64,000 bases of DNA from Nevskiaceae bacterium (GCA_004297005.1 SCVA01000046.1:1-64000), one strand, 5' to 3'; positions 33,487-43,741 are shown, numbered from the stretch's first letter. Made by a program: numbers and translations. The notes: generated by a model not told the origin, from the letters alone.

Positions 33487-35235
33487 CTACCCCGGTCCGG
33501 TCCGGTGTTCCTCGGTTTCCGCCTTGGGCAGGCGCAGGCCGACCTCGGCGATGCGGCCTTCCTCCAGCCGTCGCACGGTCAGCTCGACGCCGGCCAGACG
33601 GACCCGATCGCCCTCTACCGGTTGCGGCAGCAGGCGGCGAAGCGTCTGTTTGAGCGTTTCCTGCTCAACCCCGGGGGGCGGCTGCGCGCCATAGGCCTGC
33701 AAGACCTCGGCGGTGCCGGCTTCCGGCGAGAGATGGAACAGCCCCAGGTAGGCGTCGCGCAGTTTCAGGTCGGCGCTCTTGGCGCGCTCGAACAGGGCAT
33801 CCAGGGTGGGCAGCTCCTCCGGCCGCGCCAGCAGCGAGATGCGGTCGCCGGCGCTCAGCCGGCCCCATTGGGCATAGGGCAGCAGACGGCCTTCGCGGAT
33901 CACGCAGACCACCCGCGAGGTATCCGGCAGGCCCAGTTGCTTGACCGTGCGGCCCACCGGCTGGCTGCCCTTGGCGACGCGGTAGCTGATGATCTCCCAG
34001 CCGCTTTGGCCGGGCAGGTCGAACTCGGCACGGTGCACCCGGGTGCGCACCTGCGGGATCAGCAGGTTCAACTGCCTGGCCGCCCAGGCTACCGTCGAGC
34101 CTTGCAGCAGCAGCGACATCAGCACCAGGAAGAAGGCGACATCGAAGATCACCCGCGCCGCCGGCAGCTCCGCCAGCAGCGGGTAGGTGGCCAGCACGAT
34201 GGGCACGCCGCCGCGTAGCCCCACCCAGGCGATGAAGGTCTGCTCGCGCCAGGGGAAGCGCAGCGGCCACAGGCACAGCGCCACCGCCAGCGGCCTGGCC
34301 AGGAAGATCAGCGCCGCGCCGATGCCTAGCGCCGGCCACAGCAAGGCCGGCAACTCGTGCGGCGTCGCCAGCAGGCCGAGAATCAGGAACAGGCCCACCT
34401 GCGCCATCCAGGCGATACCGTCGTGGAAACGCAGCACGTCGCGCATCGCCGGCGGCCGCTGGCGCGCCAGGGTGATGCCGGCCAGATAGCTGGCGAGAAA
34501 GCCGCTGGCCTCGACGCTCGCCGCCAGGCCGAAGATCAGCAGGGCGCCAAAGAATGCGAGCAATGGATAGAGCGGGTCGGGCAGGCGCAGACGGCTCAGC
34601 GTCCAGCTCAGCAGCCGGCCGCCAGCCCAGCCGATCAGCGCGCCGCCGCCCAGTTGCACCACGAAAAACAGAAGCGCGTGGCTGGCGCTCATGCCGCCTT
34701 CGGCGGACAGAGCCTCAACCAGGCCGATGGTCAGCAGCACCGCCATCGGGTCGTTGGCACCGGACTCGATCTCCAGCACCGAGCGCAGGCGATGGTTGAG
34801 GCCGATACGTTGCGAGTGCAGGGTGCCGAACACCGCCGCCGCGTCGGTGGAACTGACCACCGCGCCGAGCAGAAAGGCCTCGGTCCAGTTCAGCGGCAAC
34901 AGCCAGTGAGCGACCAGGGCGACGATGCTGGCGGTGAGCAAGACCCCGACGGTCGCCAGCAGGCCCGCCGGCTTCAGGCCGATCTTGAAGTCGCCGGCGT
35001 CGGTCTTCAGGCCGCCGTCGAACAGGATTACCGCCAGCGCCATCGAACCGGCGAAGTTGGCGAACCAGAAATTGCTGAACGGGATGCCGCCCGGCCCGTC
35101 CTCGCCGGCCAGCATGCCCACCACCAGGAACACGAACAGGATCGGTACGCCCAGGCGCGGCGCGACGATGGTGGCGACGATCCCGAGGGCTCCCAGAAAG
35201 CCGATGGCGAGGATCAGGGCGTTGATGGTGTCCAT
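33487..35235 (-). CDS. cvrA: Potassium/proton antiporter, CvrA/NhaP2 type
   Basis: A 582-residue inner-membrane CPA1-family exchanger. About twelve to thirteen helices contain VVSSTDAAAVFGTLHSQ, with the S-T-D motif, and LEIESGANDPMAVLLT, with the ND motif, of Na+(K+)/H+ exchangers. A TrkA-C domain (RAEFDLPGQSGWEIISYRVA) and a CorC/HlyC-like C-terminus follow (ELTVRRLEEGRIAEVGLRLP). This domain order is the one of CvrA/YcgO, which exports K+ for protons. It lies next to kdpE, so potassium export and import functions are clustered. The start is ATG at 35235. Confidence 0.9.
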   Translation of the reverse strand: MDTINALILAIGFLGALGIVATIVAPRLGVPILFVFLVVGMLAGEDGPGGIPFSNFWFANFAGSMALAVILFDGGLKTDAGDFKIGLKPAGLLATVGVLLTASIVALVAHWLLPLNWTEAFLLGAVVSSTDAAAVFGTLHSQRIGLNHRLRSVLEIESGANDPMAVLLTIGLVEALSAEGGMSASHALLFFVVQLGGGALIGWAGGRLLSWTLSRLRLPDPLYPLLAFFGALLIFGLAASVEASGFLASYLAGITLARQRPPAMRDVLRFHDGIAWMAQVGLFLILGLLATPHELPALLWPALGIGAALIFLARPLAVALCLWPLRFPWREQTFIAWVGLRGGVPIVLATYPLLAELPAARVIFDVAFFLVLMSLLLQGSTVAWAARQLNLLIPQVRTRVHRAEFDLPGQSGWEIISYRVAKGSQPVGRTVKQLGLPDTSRVVCVIREGRLLPYAQWGRLSAGDRISLLARPEELPTLDALFERAKSADLKLRDAYLGLFHLSPEAGTAEVLQAYGAQPPPGVEQETLKQTLRRLLPQPVEGDRVRLAGVELTVRRLEEGRIAEVGLRLPKAETEEHRTGPG

Positions 35236-35335
35236 GCCCTGAGCCTATAGGGGCGCTGGTGGGCAATACCAGTGAACGGCGCGCAATTTATCGAGATTTA
35301 TCGCCAATTCATCGCGAACAGGCGCCGAACAGGCC

Positions 35336-36031
35336 TCAGCCCGGCGCCAGTAAGCGGTAGCCGACACCGGCTTCGGTGTGCAGCCAGTGCGGCGCCTCGG
35401 CCGGGTCGCCGAGCTTCTGGCGCAATTGCCGCACGTAGACGCGCAGGTATTGCGCGTCGGCTTCGCCGCCTTCGGGCCAGAGCTGTTCCAGCAGATAGCG
35501 GTGGGTGAGCACCTTGCCGGCGTGGCGGGCCAGGAGTTCCAGCAGCCGGTACTCCTTGGGCGAGAGGTGCAGCGGCTCGCCGCGCAGGCTCACCTGCCGG
35601 CGCAGCACGTCCACCACCAGGCTGTCGTGCTCGTAGCGTGGCGCCTCGCCGCCGCTGCGCAGGCGGTGGCGCAGGGCCACGCGCAGGCGGGCCATCAGCT
35701 CTTCGGCGCCGAAGGGCTTGGTCACGTAGTCGTCGGCGCCGAGGTCCAGCGCCGCCACCTTGGCGGCCTCGCTGTCGCGGGCCGAGAGCACCAGCACCGG
35801 CACTTCGCTCTCGGCGCGCAGCTCGCGGAGCAGCTCCAGGCCGTCGCGGTCGGGCAGGCCGAGGTCGAGGATCAGCACATCGGGCTTTTCGCCACGCGCC
35901 AGGGTCAGGCCGGCGTGGGCGCTGGCCGCCTCCAGCACCTCGTAGCCGTTGGCGGCGAGCGTGGCGCGCAGAAAGCGGCGGATCGCCGGCTCGTCCTCGA
36001 CGATCAGCGCCAGCCGGGTCGGGGCGCTCAT
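35336..36031 (-). CDS. kdpE: KdpE, response regulator of the kdp operon
   Basis: A 231-residue OmpR/PhoB-type activator. The receiver domain has phospho-acceptor Asp56 in LILDLGLPDRDG and the DDYVTKPFGAEELMAR block. The winged-helix effector domain contains LSPKEYRLLELLARHAGKVLTHRYLL and VRQLRQKLGDPAEAPHWLHT. With KdpD it turns on kdpFABC at low external K+ or high osmolarity. It starts 16 bp after the kdpD stop. The candidate binding site is the direct repeat at 43725-43741 in front of the structural genes. Confidence 0.95.
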   Translation of the reverse strand: MSAPTRLALIVEDEPAIRRFLRATLAANGYEVLEAASAHAGLTLARGEKPDVLILDLGLPDRDGLELLRELRAESEVPVLVLSARDSEAAKVAALDLGADDYVTKPFGAEELMARLRVALRHRLRSGGEAPRYEHDSLVVDVLRRQVSLRGEPLHLSPKEYRLLELLARHAGKVLTHRYLLEQLWPEGGEADAQYLRVYVRQLRQKLGDPAEAPHWLHTEAGVGYRLLAPG

Positions 36032-36047
36032 GCCCGCTGCCGCCCGC

Positions 36048-38744
36048 TCATGGGCCGATCACCTCTTCGGCGCCGCGTTCGACGATCAGCCGCGAGGGGA
36101 AGTCCACCTCGAACACCGCGCCGCCGTCCTCGCGGTTGCGGGCGCGCACCTCGGCGCCCATGGCCTGCGCGAAGCCACGGCTGATCGCCAGCCCCAGGCC
36201 GGTGCCGGCGCGGTTGCGGTCGCCCTGACGCACGCGGTGGAACAGGTCGAAGATCTTGCCCAGCTCGTCCTCGGGGATGCCCGGCCCGCGGTCGCGCACC
36301 TGCAAGCTGATGCTGAAGCGGTGCTGCTCGGCGACCAGCTCGATCTCGCTGCCCTCGGGCGTGTACTTGGCGGCGTTGTCGAGCAGGTTGCTGAGCACGT
36401 GTTCGAGCAGGGAAGGGTCCAGACGCAGCGGTGGCAGGCTGTCGGGCACCTTCACGGTCAGCCGGTGCCGGGCCAGCGCCGACTGCATCTGCCGCAGCAC
36501 CTCCCGCACCGCTTCGGCGAGCCGCACCGGCTCGGTGCGCGGGGTCAGCGCGCCGGCATCGAGGCGGGTGAGGTCGAGCAGATTGCCGACGAAGCGCGCC
36601 AGCCGCCGGGTTTCCTCTTCGGCATCGGCTAGCAGGCCTTCGCGCTCGCCGCGTGGCATCTGCTCGCCGTAGGCGCGCACGCTGGACAGGGCGCCGAGGA
36701 TGCCGGCCAGCGGTGTGCGCAGGTCGTGGCTGACCGCGGTGAGCATCGCCGAGCGCAGGCGCTCAGTCTCGGCCTGAGTCTTGGCCTGATCGACATCCTT
36801 GGCCAGGCGCACGCGCTCGACGCCGATAGCGGCGAGATCGCAGACCGACTCCAGCAGCCGCCGCTGCGGTGGAGCGAGCACGAAGTCCGCGTCCTCGCCG
36901 CTGACCCCGGCCACCGCAACCACGCCATTGGGCGTGCGCACCGGCACGAATAGCCGTCGCGCGCCGTGCAGGGTGTCGGAGCCGCGCCCGGTGACCTGGT
37001 TCTTCTCGAACGCCCATTGCGCGGCGGCGATGTCGGCCTCGCTGAGACTGGCGCCGCCGGGGGCGGAGGCGCTGAGCCGGAGCTGACCGCGCTCGTCGGG
37101 TGTCAGCAGCACTGCCTGCACGCGCAGCAGGTTGCGCAGTTGCAGGGCGGTGTTGCCGAGCAGCTCGTCGAGCTTGCGCAGACCGGCCATGCGCCGCGCG
37201 AAGGCCAGCAGCGAGGCAGTGGCATCGGCCTGGTCGCGGGCCAGCAGGGTCTGTTCGCGCAGGCGCACCGTGAGCCGGCTGGCGATGACCGCAATGGCGC
37301 CGAAGAAGCCCAGCGCCACCACGTTCTCCGGGGTGGCGACGTGGAAGGTGAACACCGGCTCGGTGAAGCTGAAGTTGTAGGCCAGCGTCGCGAAGAAGGC
37401 GGTGATCAGCGCCGGCGTCAGGCCGTAGCGGGTGGCGGTCAGCAGGATCACCGGCAGGTAGGCCAGCGAGATGTTGGGGATGTCGATCAACTGGTCCACG
37501 AAGTAACCGACCACCGTGACCGCCAGCAGGGCAGTGAGGCTGTAGGCGTAGGCGCGGCGCGGCCCCAGCTCAAAGGGCAGCGGGATCAGCGGCTCCGGTG
37601 GCGGTTGCTCGTCGCGCTCGGTCAGCACCTGCACGGTGATTCCACTGGCCTCGCGCACCAGCTTGTCCACCACCGATCCGTGCCGCCATTCAAACCAGCG
37701 CGAGCGGCGCGACTTGGCGACCATCAACTGGGTGAAGTTGTGTTCCCGCGCGTAGGCGAGCAGGTCGCTCGCGAGGTCGAAGCGCGCCGGCAGCATGCGG
37801 GTTTCCGCGCCCAGCTCCTCGGCCAGGCGCAGGCTGGCGGCGACGCGGTCGCGGGCTTTCTCGCCAAGCCGGCGGCTGCGCTCGGTTTCCAGGTAGAGCA
37901 CGGTCCAGGGCGCGTTGTAACGGTCGGCGAGCCGCCGTCCGGCGCGCACCAGTGACTCCGAGAACGGCGACTCGCTGATGCACACCAGCACGTTCTCGCC
38001 CGCCGCCCAGATGTCGCGCACGCCCTGGCGCAGGCGGTGCTGCTGGAGTTGGTCCTCGACGCGTTCGGCGGTGCGGCGCAGCGACAGCTCGCGCAGGGCG
38101 GTGAGGTTGGCCGGCGTGAAGTAGCCGGCCAGCGCCCGTTCGCCGGCATCGCCGGCGTAGACCTTGCCCTCGCGCAGGCGCTCGATCAGCGCCGCCGGGG
38201 TGAGGTCCATCAACTCGATCTCGTCGGCGGCGTCGAGCACCGCGTCCGGTACCGTCTCACGCACTCGCACGCGGGTGATCTGCGCCACCACGTCGTTCAG
38301 GCTTTCGACGTGCTGGACATTGAGCGCCGTGTAGACGTCGATGCCGGCTTCGAGCAGCTCCTCGACGTCCTGCCAGCGCTTGGGGTGGCGCGAGCCAGGC
38401 GCATTGCTGTGCGCGAGCTCGTCCACCAAGGCCAACTGCGGCTTGCGGCGCAACATCGCGTCGAGGTCGAACTCCTCCAGCACCCGGCCCTGATAGGGCA
38501 GTTGCAGGCGCGGCAGCAGTTCCAGACCCTCGACCAGGGCCTGGGTCTCCTTGCGACCGTGGGTATCGACCACGCCGATCACCACGTCGACGCCATCGGC
38601 CTTCTTCTTGCGGCCGGCGCTCAACATCTCGTAGGTCTTGCCGACGCCCGGCGCCATGCCCAGGAAGATCTTCAGCCTGCCGCGAGTCTCCCTCTGTGCT
38701 TCGGCCAGCAGGGCATCCGGATTGGGGCGTGCGTCTTCGTTCAT
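36048..38744 (-). CDS. kdpD: KdpD, sensor histidine kinase for potassium
   Basis: An 898-residue sensor. The cytosolic KdpD N-terminal domain has Walker A LGMAPGVGKTYEM (29-37 core). It is followed by a universal-stress-protein fold, four transmembrane helices (about 400-490; YAYSLTALLAVTVVGYFVDQL), a GAF domain, and HisKA/HATPase with H-box AVSHDLRTPLAGILG, N-box LSNLLDNAAKYT and G2 GTGLGLAIS. This is the complete canonical layout. A 169-bp gap from the kdpC stop suggests a second promoter for kdpDE or a processing site. Confidence 0.96.
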   Translation of the reverse strand: MNEDARPNPDALLAEAQRETRGRLKIFLGMAPGVGKTYEMLSAGRKKKADGVDVVIGVVDTHGRKETQALVEGLELLPRLQLPYQGRVLEEFDLDAMLRRKPQLALVDELAHSNAPGSRHPKRWQDVEELLEAGIDVYTALNVQHVESLNDVVAQITRVRVRETVPDAVLDAADEIELMDLTPAALIERLREGKVYAGDAGERALAGYFTPANLTALRELSLRRTAERVEDQLQQHRLRQGVRDIWAAGENVLVCISESPFSESLVRAGRRLADRYNAPWTVLYLETERSRRLGEKARDRVAASLRLAEELGAETRMLPARFDLASDLLAYAREHNFTQLMVAKSRRSRWFEWRHGSVVDKLVREASGITVQVLTERDEQPPPEPLIPLPFELGPRRAYAYSLTALLAVTVVGYFVDQLIDIPNISLAYLPVILLTATRYGLTPALITAFFATLAYNFSFTEPVFTFHVATPENVVALGFFGAIAVIASRLTVRLREQTLLARDQADATASLLAFARRMAGLRKLDELLGNTALQLRNLLRVQAVLLTPDERGQLRLSASAPGGASLSEADIAAAQWAFEKNQVTGRGSDTLHGARRLFVPVRTPNGVVAVAGVSGEDADFVLAPPQRRLLESVCDLAAIGVERVRLAKDVDQAKTQAETERLRSAMLTAVSHDLRTPLAGILGALSSVRAYGEQMPRGEREGLLADAEEETRRLARFVGNLLDLTRLDAGALTPRTEPVRLAEAVREVLRQMQSALARHRLTVKVPDSLPPLRLDPSLLEHVLSNLLDNAAKYTPEGSEIELVAEQHRFSISLQVRDRGPGIPEDELGKIFDLFHRVRQGDRNRAGTGLGLAISRGFAQAMGAEVRARNREDGGAVFEVDFPSRLIVERGAEEVIGP

Positions 38745-38913
38745 TTGTTCACGAATCTTGGCAGAAGACGATAGTCGCCGCGCAGCCCTCGCGATGGATG
38801 TTGAAGCGACCGTGATTGCGGAAGGAGACGGTTGGCTGCGGCTTGTCGCTCGCGAGCAATCCTGGATTCAAGACTCCCCGTGCCGGCCCAGACCTGGTTC
38901 TGGATGGCCGAGG

Positions 38914-39525
38914 CTATCGGCTGCCCTCGGAAAGTGCGGTGGTTGGTGCGCTGGGCAATGGCGATTGGGCGTCCAGCGCGTAGTTGAGCGCCAGCAGATT
39001 GACCACCGGCTCACCGAGCACGCCGAGCAGACGCGGCTGGCTGTGCTCGTTGATCAGCCTTTCCAGCGCCTCGGCCGAGACGCCCCGGGCGGCGGCGACA
39101 CGCGGAATCTGGAAGCGCGCCGCGGCCGGCGAGATCTGCGGGTCCAGGCCGGAGCCAGAGGCGTAGACCAGATCGGCGGGGATGGCCGCGTTCGGGTTTT
39201 CCGCCTTCAGTGTCGTCAGCGTCGTGGCGATGCGCTCCTGCAAGGCCTTGCTGGTGGGGCCGAGGTTGGAGCCGGAGGAGGCGCTGGCGTCATTGCCGTT
39301 GGCGCCGGCGGCGGAAGGCCGGCCGTGGAAGTAGCCGGGCTGGCTGAAGTTCTGGCCGACCAGCCAGGAGCCGATCACCTGGCCGTCCTTGCTGGCGAGG
39401 CTGCCGGCGGCCTGCCGGGGGAAGATCAGTTGCGCCAGACCGGTGACCGCCAGCGGATAGGCGATACCGCATAGCAGGCTGAACAGCACGAGGAGGCTTA
39501 ATGCGGGGCGTAGATGTTCGCGCAT
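38914..39525 (-). CDS. kdpC: KdpC, accessory subunit of potassium-transporting ATPase
   Basis: A 203-residue protein with one N-terminal transmembrane helix (ALSLLVLFSLLCGIAYPLAV) and a periplasmic domain. It carries KdpC family segments GSWLVGQNFSQPGYFHGRPS, SGSGLDPQISPAAARFQIPR and RVAAARGVSAEALERLI. It stabilises the KdpA-KdpB complex. The start is ATG at 39525, 11 bp after the kdpB stop. The longer open frame upstream overlaps kdpB in another frame and is not coding. Confidence 0.95.
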   Translation of the reverse strand: MREHLRPALSLLVLFSLLCGIAYPLAVTGLAQLIFPRQAAGSLASKDGQVIGSWLVGQNFSQPGYFHGRPSAAGANGNDASASSGSNLGPTSKALQERIATTLTTLKAENPNAAIPADLVYASGSGLDPQISPAAARFQIPRVAAARGVSAEALERLINEHSQPRLLGVLGEPVVNLLALNYALDAQSPLPSAPTTALSEGSR

Positions 39526-39536
39526 GGGAGAGTCCT

Positions 39537-41579
39537 TTAGACCAGACCAACAAGGTTGACCAGGAGGTCGATGAGCTTGATGCCAACGAATGGGGCCACC
39601 AGGCCGCCGAGGCCGTAGACCAGCAGGTTGCGGCGCAGCAGGCCGGCGGCCGGGCCGGGGCGGTAGGCGACGCCACGCAGGGCCAGCGGGATCAGGGCGA
39701 TGATGATGAGCGCGTTGAAGATGATCGCCGAGAGGATCGCCGATTGCGGCGAGGCGAGGCCCATCACATTGAGCGCATTCAGTTGCGGGTAGATGGCGAT
39801 GAACAGCGCCGGGATGATCGCGAAGTACTTGGCGACGTCGTTGGCGATCGAGAAGGTGGTCAGCGCGCCACGGGTCATCAGCATCTGCTTGCCGATGCCC
39901 ACCACCTCGATCAGCTTGGTGGGGTCGGAGTCGAGATCGACCATGTTGCCGGCCTCGCGTGCTGCCTGGGTGCCGGTCTGCATGGCGACACCGACATCGG
40001 CCTGCGCCAGCGCCGGCGCATCGTTGGTGCCGTCGCCGCACATCGCCACCAGCTTGCCCTTGGCCTGTTCCTCGCGGATCAGCTTGAGCTTGGCCTCCGG
40101 CGTCGCCTGGGCGAGAAAGTCATCGACACCGGCCTCGGCGGCGATGGCGGCGGCGGTCATGGCGTTGTCGCCGGTGATCATCACCGTGCGGATTCCCATC
40201 TGCCGCAGCTCCGCGAAGCGCTCGCGGATGCCACCCTTGACGATGTCCTTGAGCTGCACCAGGCCAAGCACCCGATTGTCGCGTACCACCGCCAGCGGTG
40301 TGCCGCCGCTCTTGGCGATCTTCTCGGTTTCCACCGTCAGTTCCGGCGGAACGCCATGGCCGGCCAGCCGTACCTGTTCGATCACCGCATCCACCGCGCC
40401 CTTGCGGATCACATGGCCGTCGATATCGACGCCGGACATGCGGGTCTGGGCGCTGAAGGCGATGAAGCTGGCATGGGCGCTAGCCATGTCGCGGCCACGC
40501 AGGCCGTAGCGATCCTTGGCCAGTACCACGATGCTGCGGCCTTCCGGCGTCTCGTCCGACAGGCTGGACAACTGCGCGGCCTCGGCCAGCTCCTCGGGGC
40601 TGACTCCCGGCATGGCGATGAAGGCGACCGCCTGGCGATTGCCGAGGGTGATGGTGCCGGTCTTGTCGAGCAGCAGCGTATCGACGTCGCCGGCTGCCTC
40701 CACCGCGCGTCCCGACATCGCCAGCACGTTGAAATTGACCAGGCGGTTCATGCCGGCGATGCCGATCGCCGACAGCAGGGCGCCAATGGTGGTCGGGATC
40801 AGCGTGACGAACAGCGCGACCAGCACGATCAGCGAGATCGAGCCGCCCGCATAAGCGGCAAAGGCAGGGATGGTCGCCACCGCCAGCACGAAGATCAGCG
40901 ACATGCCGGCCAGCAGAACGTTGAGGGCCAGCTCGTTGGGAGTCTTCTGGCGGGCGGCGCCCTCGACCAGGGCGATCATGCGGTCGAGGAAGCTGGAACC
41001 GGCGGCGGCGCTGATGCGGATCACCAGGCTGTCGGAAAGCACGCGGGTGCCACCGGTGACGGCGCTGCGGTCGCCGCCGGATTCACGCACCACCGGCGCC
41101 GATTCGCCGGTGATTGCCGACTCGTCCACGGTGGCGACGCCGGCGACGATGCTGCCGTCGCCAGGAATCACGTCACCGGCCTCGACGCGGACGTAGTCGC
41201 CGACCTTGAGCTGGGTGGCGGGCACCTCGGTCACCGTCACCGCCTCGGGGCTGGCCAGGCGCTTGGCGACGGTCAGCGAGCGGGTCTTGCGCAGCGAGTC
41301 GGCCTGCGCCTTGCCACGGCCTTCGGCAATCGCCTCGGCGAAGTTGGCGAACAGCACGGTGAACCACAGCCAGGCCACCACCTGGCCAGAAAAGGCCAGG
41401 GCCGGCGCGCCGGTGCCGATGTCGCGCAGCAGCAGCGCGGTGGCGAGTGCGGCGACCAGGGCGGTGATGAAGATCACCGGATTCTTCGCCAGCGAAGCCG
41501 GGTTGAGCTTGCGGAAGGAATCGACGATGGCCGGGGCCATCAACTGCTTGTCGAACAGGGATTGTTTCTGAGCTTTCAT
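39537..41579 (-). CDS. kdpB: KdpB, P-type ATPase subunit of potassium transporter
   Basis: A 680-residue class I P-type ATPase. The phosphorylation site is DKTGTI with Asp305, the actuator loop is TGES (157-160), and the hinge segment [21 protein letters not shown] is intact. Seven transmembrane helices fit the family. It supplies energy to the KdpA channel. The start [13 protein letters not shown] at 41579 gives the normal N-terminus. The kdpA-kdpB spacer is 103 bp, unusually long for this operon, and contains a REP-like hairpin pair. Confidence 0.97.
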   Translation of the reverse strand: MKAQKQSLFDKQLMAPAIVDSFRKLNPASLAKNPVIFITALVAALATALLLRDIGTGAPALAFSGQVVAWLWFTVLFANFAEAIAEGRGKAQADSLRKTRSLTVAKRLASPEAVTVTEVPATQLKVGDYVRVEAGDVIPGDGSIVAGVATVDESAITGESAPVVRESGGDRSAVTGGTRVLSDSLVIRISAAAGSSFLDRMIALVEGAARQKTPNELALNVLLAGMSLIFVLAVATIPAFAAYAGGSISLIVLVALFVTLIPTTIGALLSAIGIAGMNRLVNFNVLAMSGRAVEAAGDVDTLLLDKTGTITLGNRQAVAFIAMPGVSPEELAEAAQLSSLSDETPEGRSIVVLAKDRYGLRGRDMASAHASFIAFSAQTRMSGVDIDGHVIRKGAVDAVIEQVRLAGHGVPPELTVETEKIAKSGGTPLAVVRDNRVLGLVQLKDIVKGGIRERFAELRQMGIRTVMITGDNAMTAAAIAAEAGVDDFLAQATPEAKLKLIREEQAKGKLVAMCGDGTNDAPALAQADVGVAMQTGTQAAREAGNMVDLDSDPTKLIEVVGIGKQMLMTRGALTTFSIANDVAKYFAIIPALFIAIYPQLNALNVMGLASPQSAILSAIIFNALIIIALIPLALRGVAYRPGPAAGLLRRNLLVYGLGGLVAPFVGIKLIDLLVNLVGLV

Positions 41580-41599
41580 GGAATCTCTCTCGATGTGCC

Positions 41600-41667
41600 C
41601 CTTCCCCCGCTTGCGGGGGAAGGTCGGGATGGGGGCGGTGGTCCTCGCGCGAGGCCGCAACGCCCCC
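41600..41667. repeat. REP-like double hairpin in the kdpA-kdpB spacer
   Basis: A perfect 11-bp stem CCTTCCCCCGC/GCGGGGGAAGG with a two-base loop (41600-41623) is followed by a second stem GGGGGCG/CGCCCCC enclosing CCTCGCGCGAGG (41631-41667). The CCCGC-TT-GCGGG core followed by GGTCGGGATGGGGGC is typical of extragenic repeats in Xanthomonadales-type genomes. Lying inside an operon transcript, it could affect mRNA decay and subunit ratio. Confidence 0.8.
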
Positions 41668-41682
41668 ACCCCGGCCGGGGGC

Positions 41683-43386
41683 TTAATAGGACTGGCCGGC
41701 GAGCAGGGAGAGCTGCTCGACGATGGGCCCGAGTGCCAGTGCCGGGAAGTAGGTGAGACCGCCGACGATCAGCAGCACCCCGATCAACAGGCCGACGAAC
41801 AGGCCGTTGTTGGTGGGGAAGGTGCCGGCCGAAGGCGCCACCGCCGGTTTCGCGGCCAGCGAGCCGGCCACCGCCAACAGCGGCACGATCATCGCGAAGC
41901 GGCCGACCAGCATGGTGATGCCCAGGAAGGTATTCCACAGCGGCGCGTTGGCGGTGAGCCCAGCGAAGGCCGAGCCGTTGTTGCCGGCGGCGCTGCTGAA
42001 GGCATAGAGAATCTCGGAAAAGCCGTGCGGGCCCGTGTTGGCGAGGCCTTTCAGCATGGTCGGCGAGACACTGGCGTAGGCGCTGAAACCCAGCAGCACC
42101 AGTGGCAGGCAGAGCACCGCCAGCATGGTCAGCTTCACCTCCCTGGCCTCGATTTTCTTGCCCAGGTATTCCGGCGTGCGGCCGACCATCAGGCCGGCGA
42201 TGAACACCGCCAGGATGGCGTAGACCAGCATGCCGTAGAGGCCGGCACCGACACCGCCGAAAATCGCCTCGCCGAGCTGCATGTTGACCATCGCCACCAG
42301 GCCGCCGATCGGCGTGTAGCTGTCGTGCATGGCGTTCACCGAGCCGTTGGAGGCGGCGGTGGTGGCACTGGACCAGATCACCGACTGGCTGATGCCGAAA
42401 CGGGTCTCCTTGCCTTCCAGGTTGGGGCCATCGACGCCCATCGCGGCGACCGCCGGATTGCCCTGCGACTCCGCCCAGTAGCTGAGGCCGATGCCAGCGG
42501 CGAGCAGGATGCTCATCGCACCGAACAGCGCCCAGCCCTGGCGTTCGTCCTTGACCATGCGCCCGAAGGTATTGGTGAGCGCGGCAGCGAGCAGGATCAG
42601 GTACAGCGATTCCAGGAAGTTGGACAGCGCGTTGGGGTTCTCAAAGGGGTGTGCGGAGTTGACGTTGAAGAAGCCGCCGCCGTTGGAGCCGAGCTGTTTG
42701 ATCGCCACCTGCGAGGCCACCGGCCCCTGGGCAATGAGCTGCGTAGTACCTTCCAGCGTGGTCGCCTCGGTGTAGTGCGCGAAGTTCTGCGGCACCCCCA
42801 GAGCCACCAGCGCAAGGGCGCTCAGGAGCGCGAGCGGTAGCAGAACGTAGAGCGTGGCGCGGGTGAGATCCACCCAGAAATTACCGAGGTTGCCGGTCTT
42901 GCGACGCACGAAGCCGCGCACCAGGGCCAGCGCCACGGCGATGCCGGTTGCCGCCGAGACGAAGTTCTGGGTGGTCAGGCCCAGCATCTGGCTCAGGTAG
43001 GAGAGGGTGCTCTCGCCGCCGTAGGACTGCCAGTTGGTGTTGGTCACGAAGGAGACCGCGGTGTTGAACGCCAGGTGCGGCGCCACCCCGGGCAGGCCCT
43101 GCGGATTCAGCGGCAACACCCCTTGCAGTCGCAGCAGCGTGTAGAGGAAGAGGAATCCCAGCAGATTGAACAGCAGCATCGCGGCGGTGTAGCCGAGCCA
43201 GCCCTGCTCGCGCTGGGCATCGACGCCGGTCAGCCGGTAGATGCTGCGCTCCACCGGCGCCAGAATCGGCGAGAGCAGGGTCTTCTGCCCTTCGAAGACG
43301 CGGTACAGGAAGCCGCCCAGTGGTCGTGTCATCAGCAGCAGGGCGGCGAAGTAGATGAGGATTTGCAGCCAGCCATTGGTGGTCAT
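41683..43386 (-). CDS. kdpA: KdpA, potassium-translocating subunit
   Basis: A 567-residue channel-like subunit of the SKT superfamily with about ten transmembrane helices. Selectivity-filter regions include [38 protein letters not shown] and [16 protein letters not shown]. It binds and moves K+ that KdpB drives. The length and all four filter repeats look normal. GGGAG precedes the ATG. kdpF ends 58 bp upstream. Confidence 0.97.
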   Translation of the reverse strand: MTTNGWLQILIYFAALLLMTRPLGGFLYRVFEGQKTLLSPILAPVERSIYRLTGVDAQREQGWLGYTAAMLLFNLLGFLFLYTLLRLQGVLPLNPQGLPGVAPHLAFNTAVSFVTNTNWQSYGGESTLSYLSQMLGLTTQNFVSAATGIAVALALVRGFVRRKTGNLGNFWVDLTRATLYVLLPLALLSALALVALGVPQNFAHYTEATTLEGTTQLIAQGPVASQVAIKQLGSNGGGFFNVNSAHPFENPNALSNFLESLYLILLAAALTNTFGRMVKDERQGWALFGAMSILLAAGIGLSYWAESQGNPAVAAMGVDGPNLEGKETRFGISQSVIWSSATTAASNGSVNAMHDSYTPIGGLVAMVNMQLGEAIFGGVGAGLYGMLVYAILAVFIAGLMVGRTPEYLGKKIEAREVKLTMLAVLCLPLVLLGFSAYASVSPTMLKGLANTGPHGFSEILYAFSSAAGNNGSAFAGLTANAPLWNTFLGITMLVGRFAMIVPLLAVAGSLAAKPAVAPSAGTFPTNNGLFVGLLIGVLLIVGGLTYFPALALGPIVEQLSLLAGQSY

Positions 43387-43444
43387 TGCTTAATTCTCCC
43401 GTGGGGAGTTTCGAGGGCTGCGAGCCGTGCTCGCAGAGCCGCCC

Positions 43445-43537
43445 TCAAAACTTCTCCGGCTTGATGAGTGCGTAGCCGAGATAGGCCAGCAGGACGGCGA
43501 CAGTGAGGCCGCCGAGGACGAGATCGAGGGTGGGCAT
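43445..43537 (-). CDS. kdpF: KdpF, small stabilising subunit
   Basis: A 30-residue single-helix peptide reading MPTLDLVLGGLTVAVLLAYL and ending GYALIKPEKF, which is the classic KdpF pattern (one helix with the LI-KPE-F ending). It stabilises the KdpABC complex in the membrane. Its length fits the 29-residue E. coli protein, and it sits immediately upstream of kdpA on the same strand. Confidence 0.92.
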   Translation of the reverse strand: MPTLDLVLGGLTVAVLLAYLGYALIKPEKF

Positions 43538-43545
43538 GGCGGGTT

Positions 43546-43629
43546 CTAGCTCCGGTCGCAGTAACGGGCGTAGGCCAGCATCGCCAGAAAGCCGGCGAGG
43601 CCGAGGCCCAGGAAGAGCAGGTCGTACAT
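43546..43629 (-). CDS. 27-residue membrane peptide preceding kdpF
   Basis: MYDLLFLGLGLAGFLAMLAY plus ARYCDRS: one hydrophobic helix with a short basic/Cys-containing end. AGGAG lies 8 bp upstream of the ATG at 43629. It ends 8 bp before the kdpF start and has no other gene in the gap, so it is the first gene of the kdp operon. Comparable tiny ORFs with a C-D-R ending occur before kdpF in related bacteria, as far as I recall. Whether it joins the Kdp complex is unknown. Confidence 0.7.
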   Translation of the reverse strand: MYDLLFLGLGLAGFLAMLAYARYCDRS

Positions 43630-43724
43630 GAGAGAGACTCCTGGCCGCGACGGCGGCCTTGCCAGATGCCGGGCATTAGGCGCCGGCGGGCGATAAAGGA
43701 TCGAGAGCGGCCGGCCTTTCTCCG

Positions 43725-43741
43725 CATAAAGAAGCCATAAA
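43725..43741 (-). promoter_or_regulatory. Candidate KdpE box
   Basis: On the minus strand TTTATG-GCTTC-TTTATG is an 11-bp-spaced direct repeat, upstream of the first kdp ORF by about 96 bp. E. coli KdpE binds T-rich direct repeats (TTTATA/TTTACA type) at similar spacing. It sits in the spacer shared with the divergent sugar-permease gene. Confidence 0.5.
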
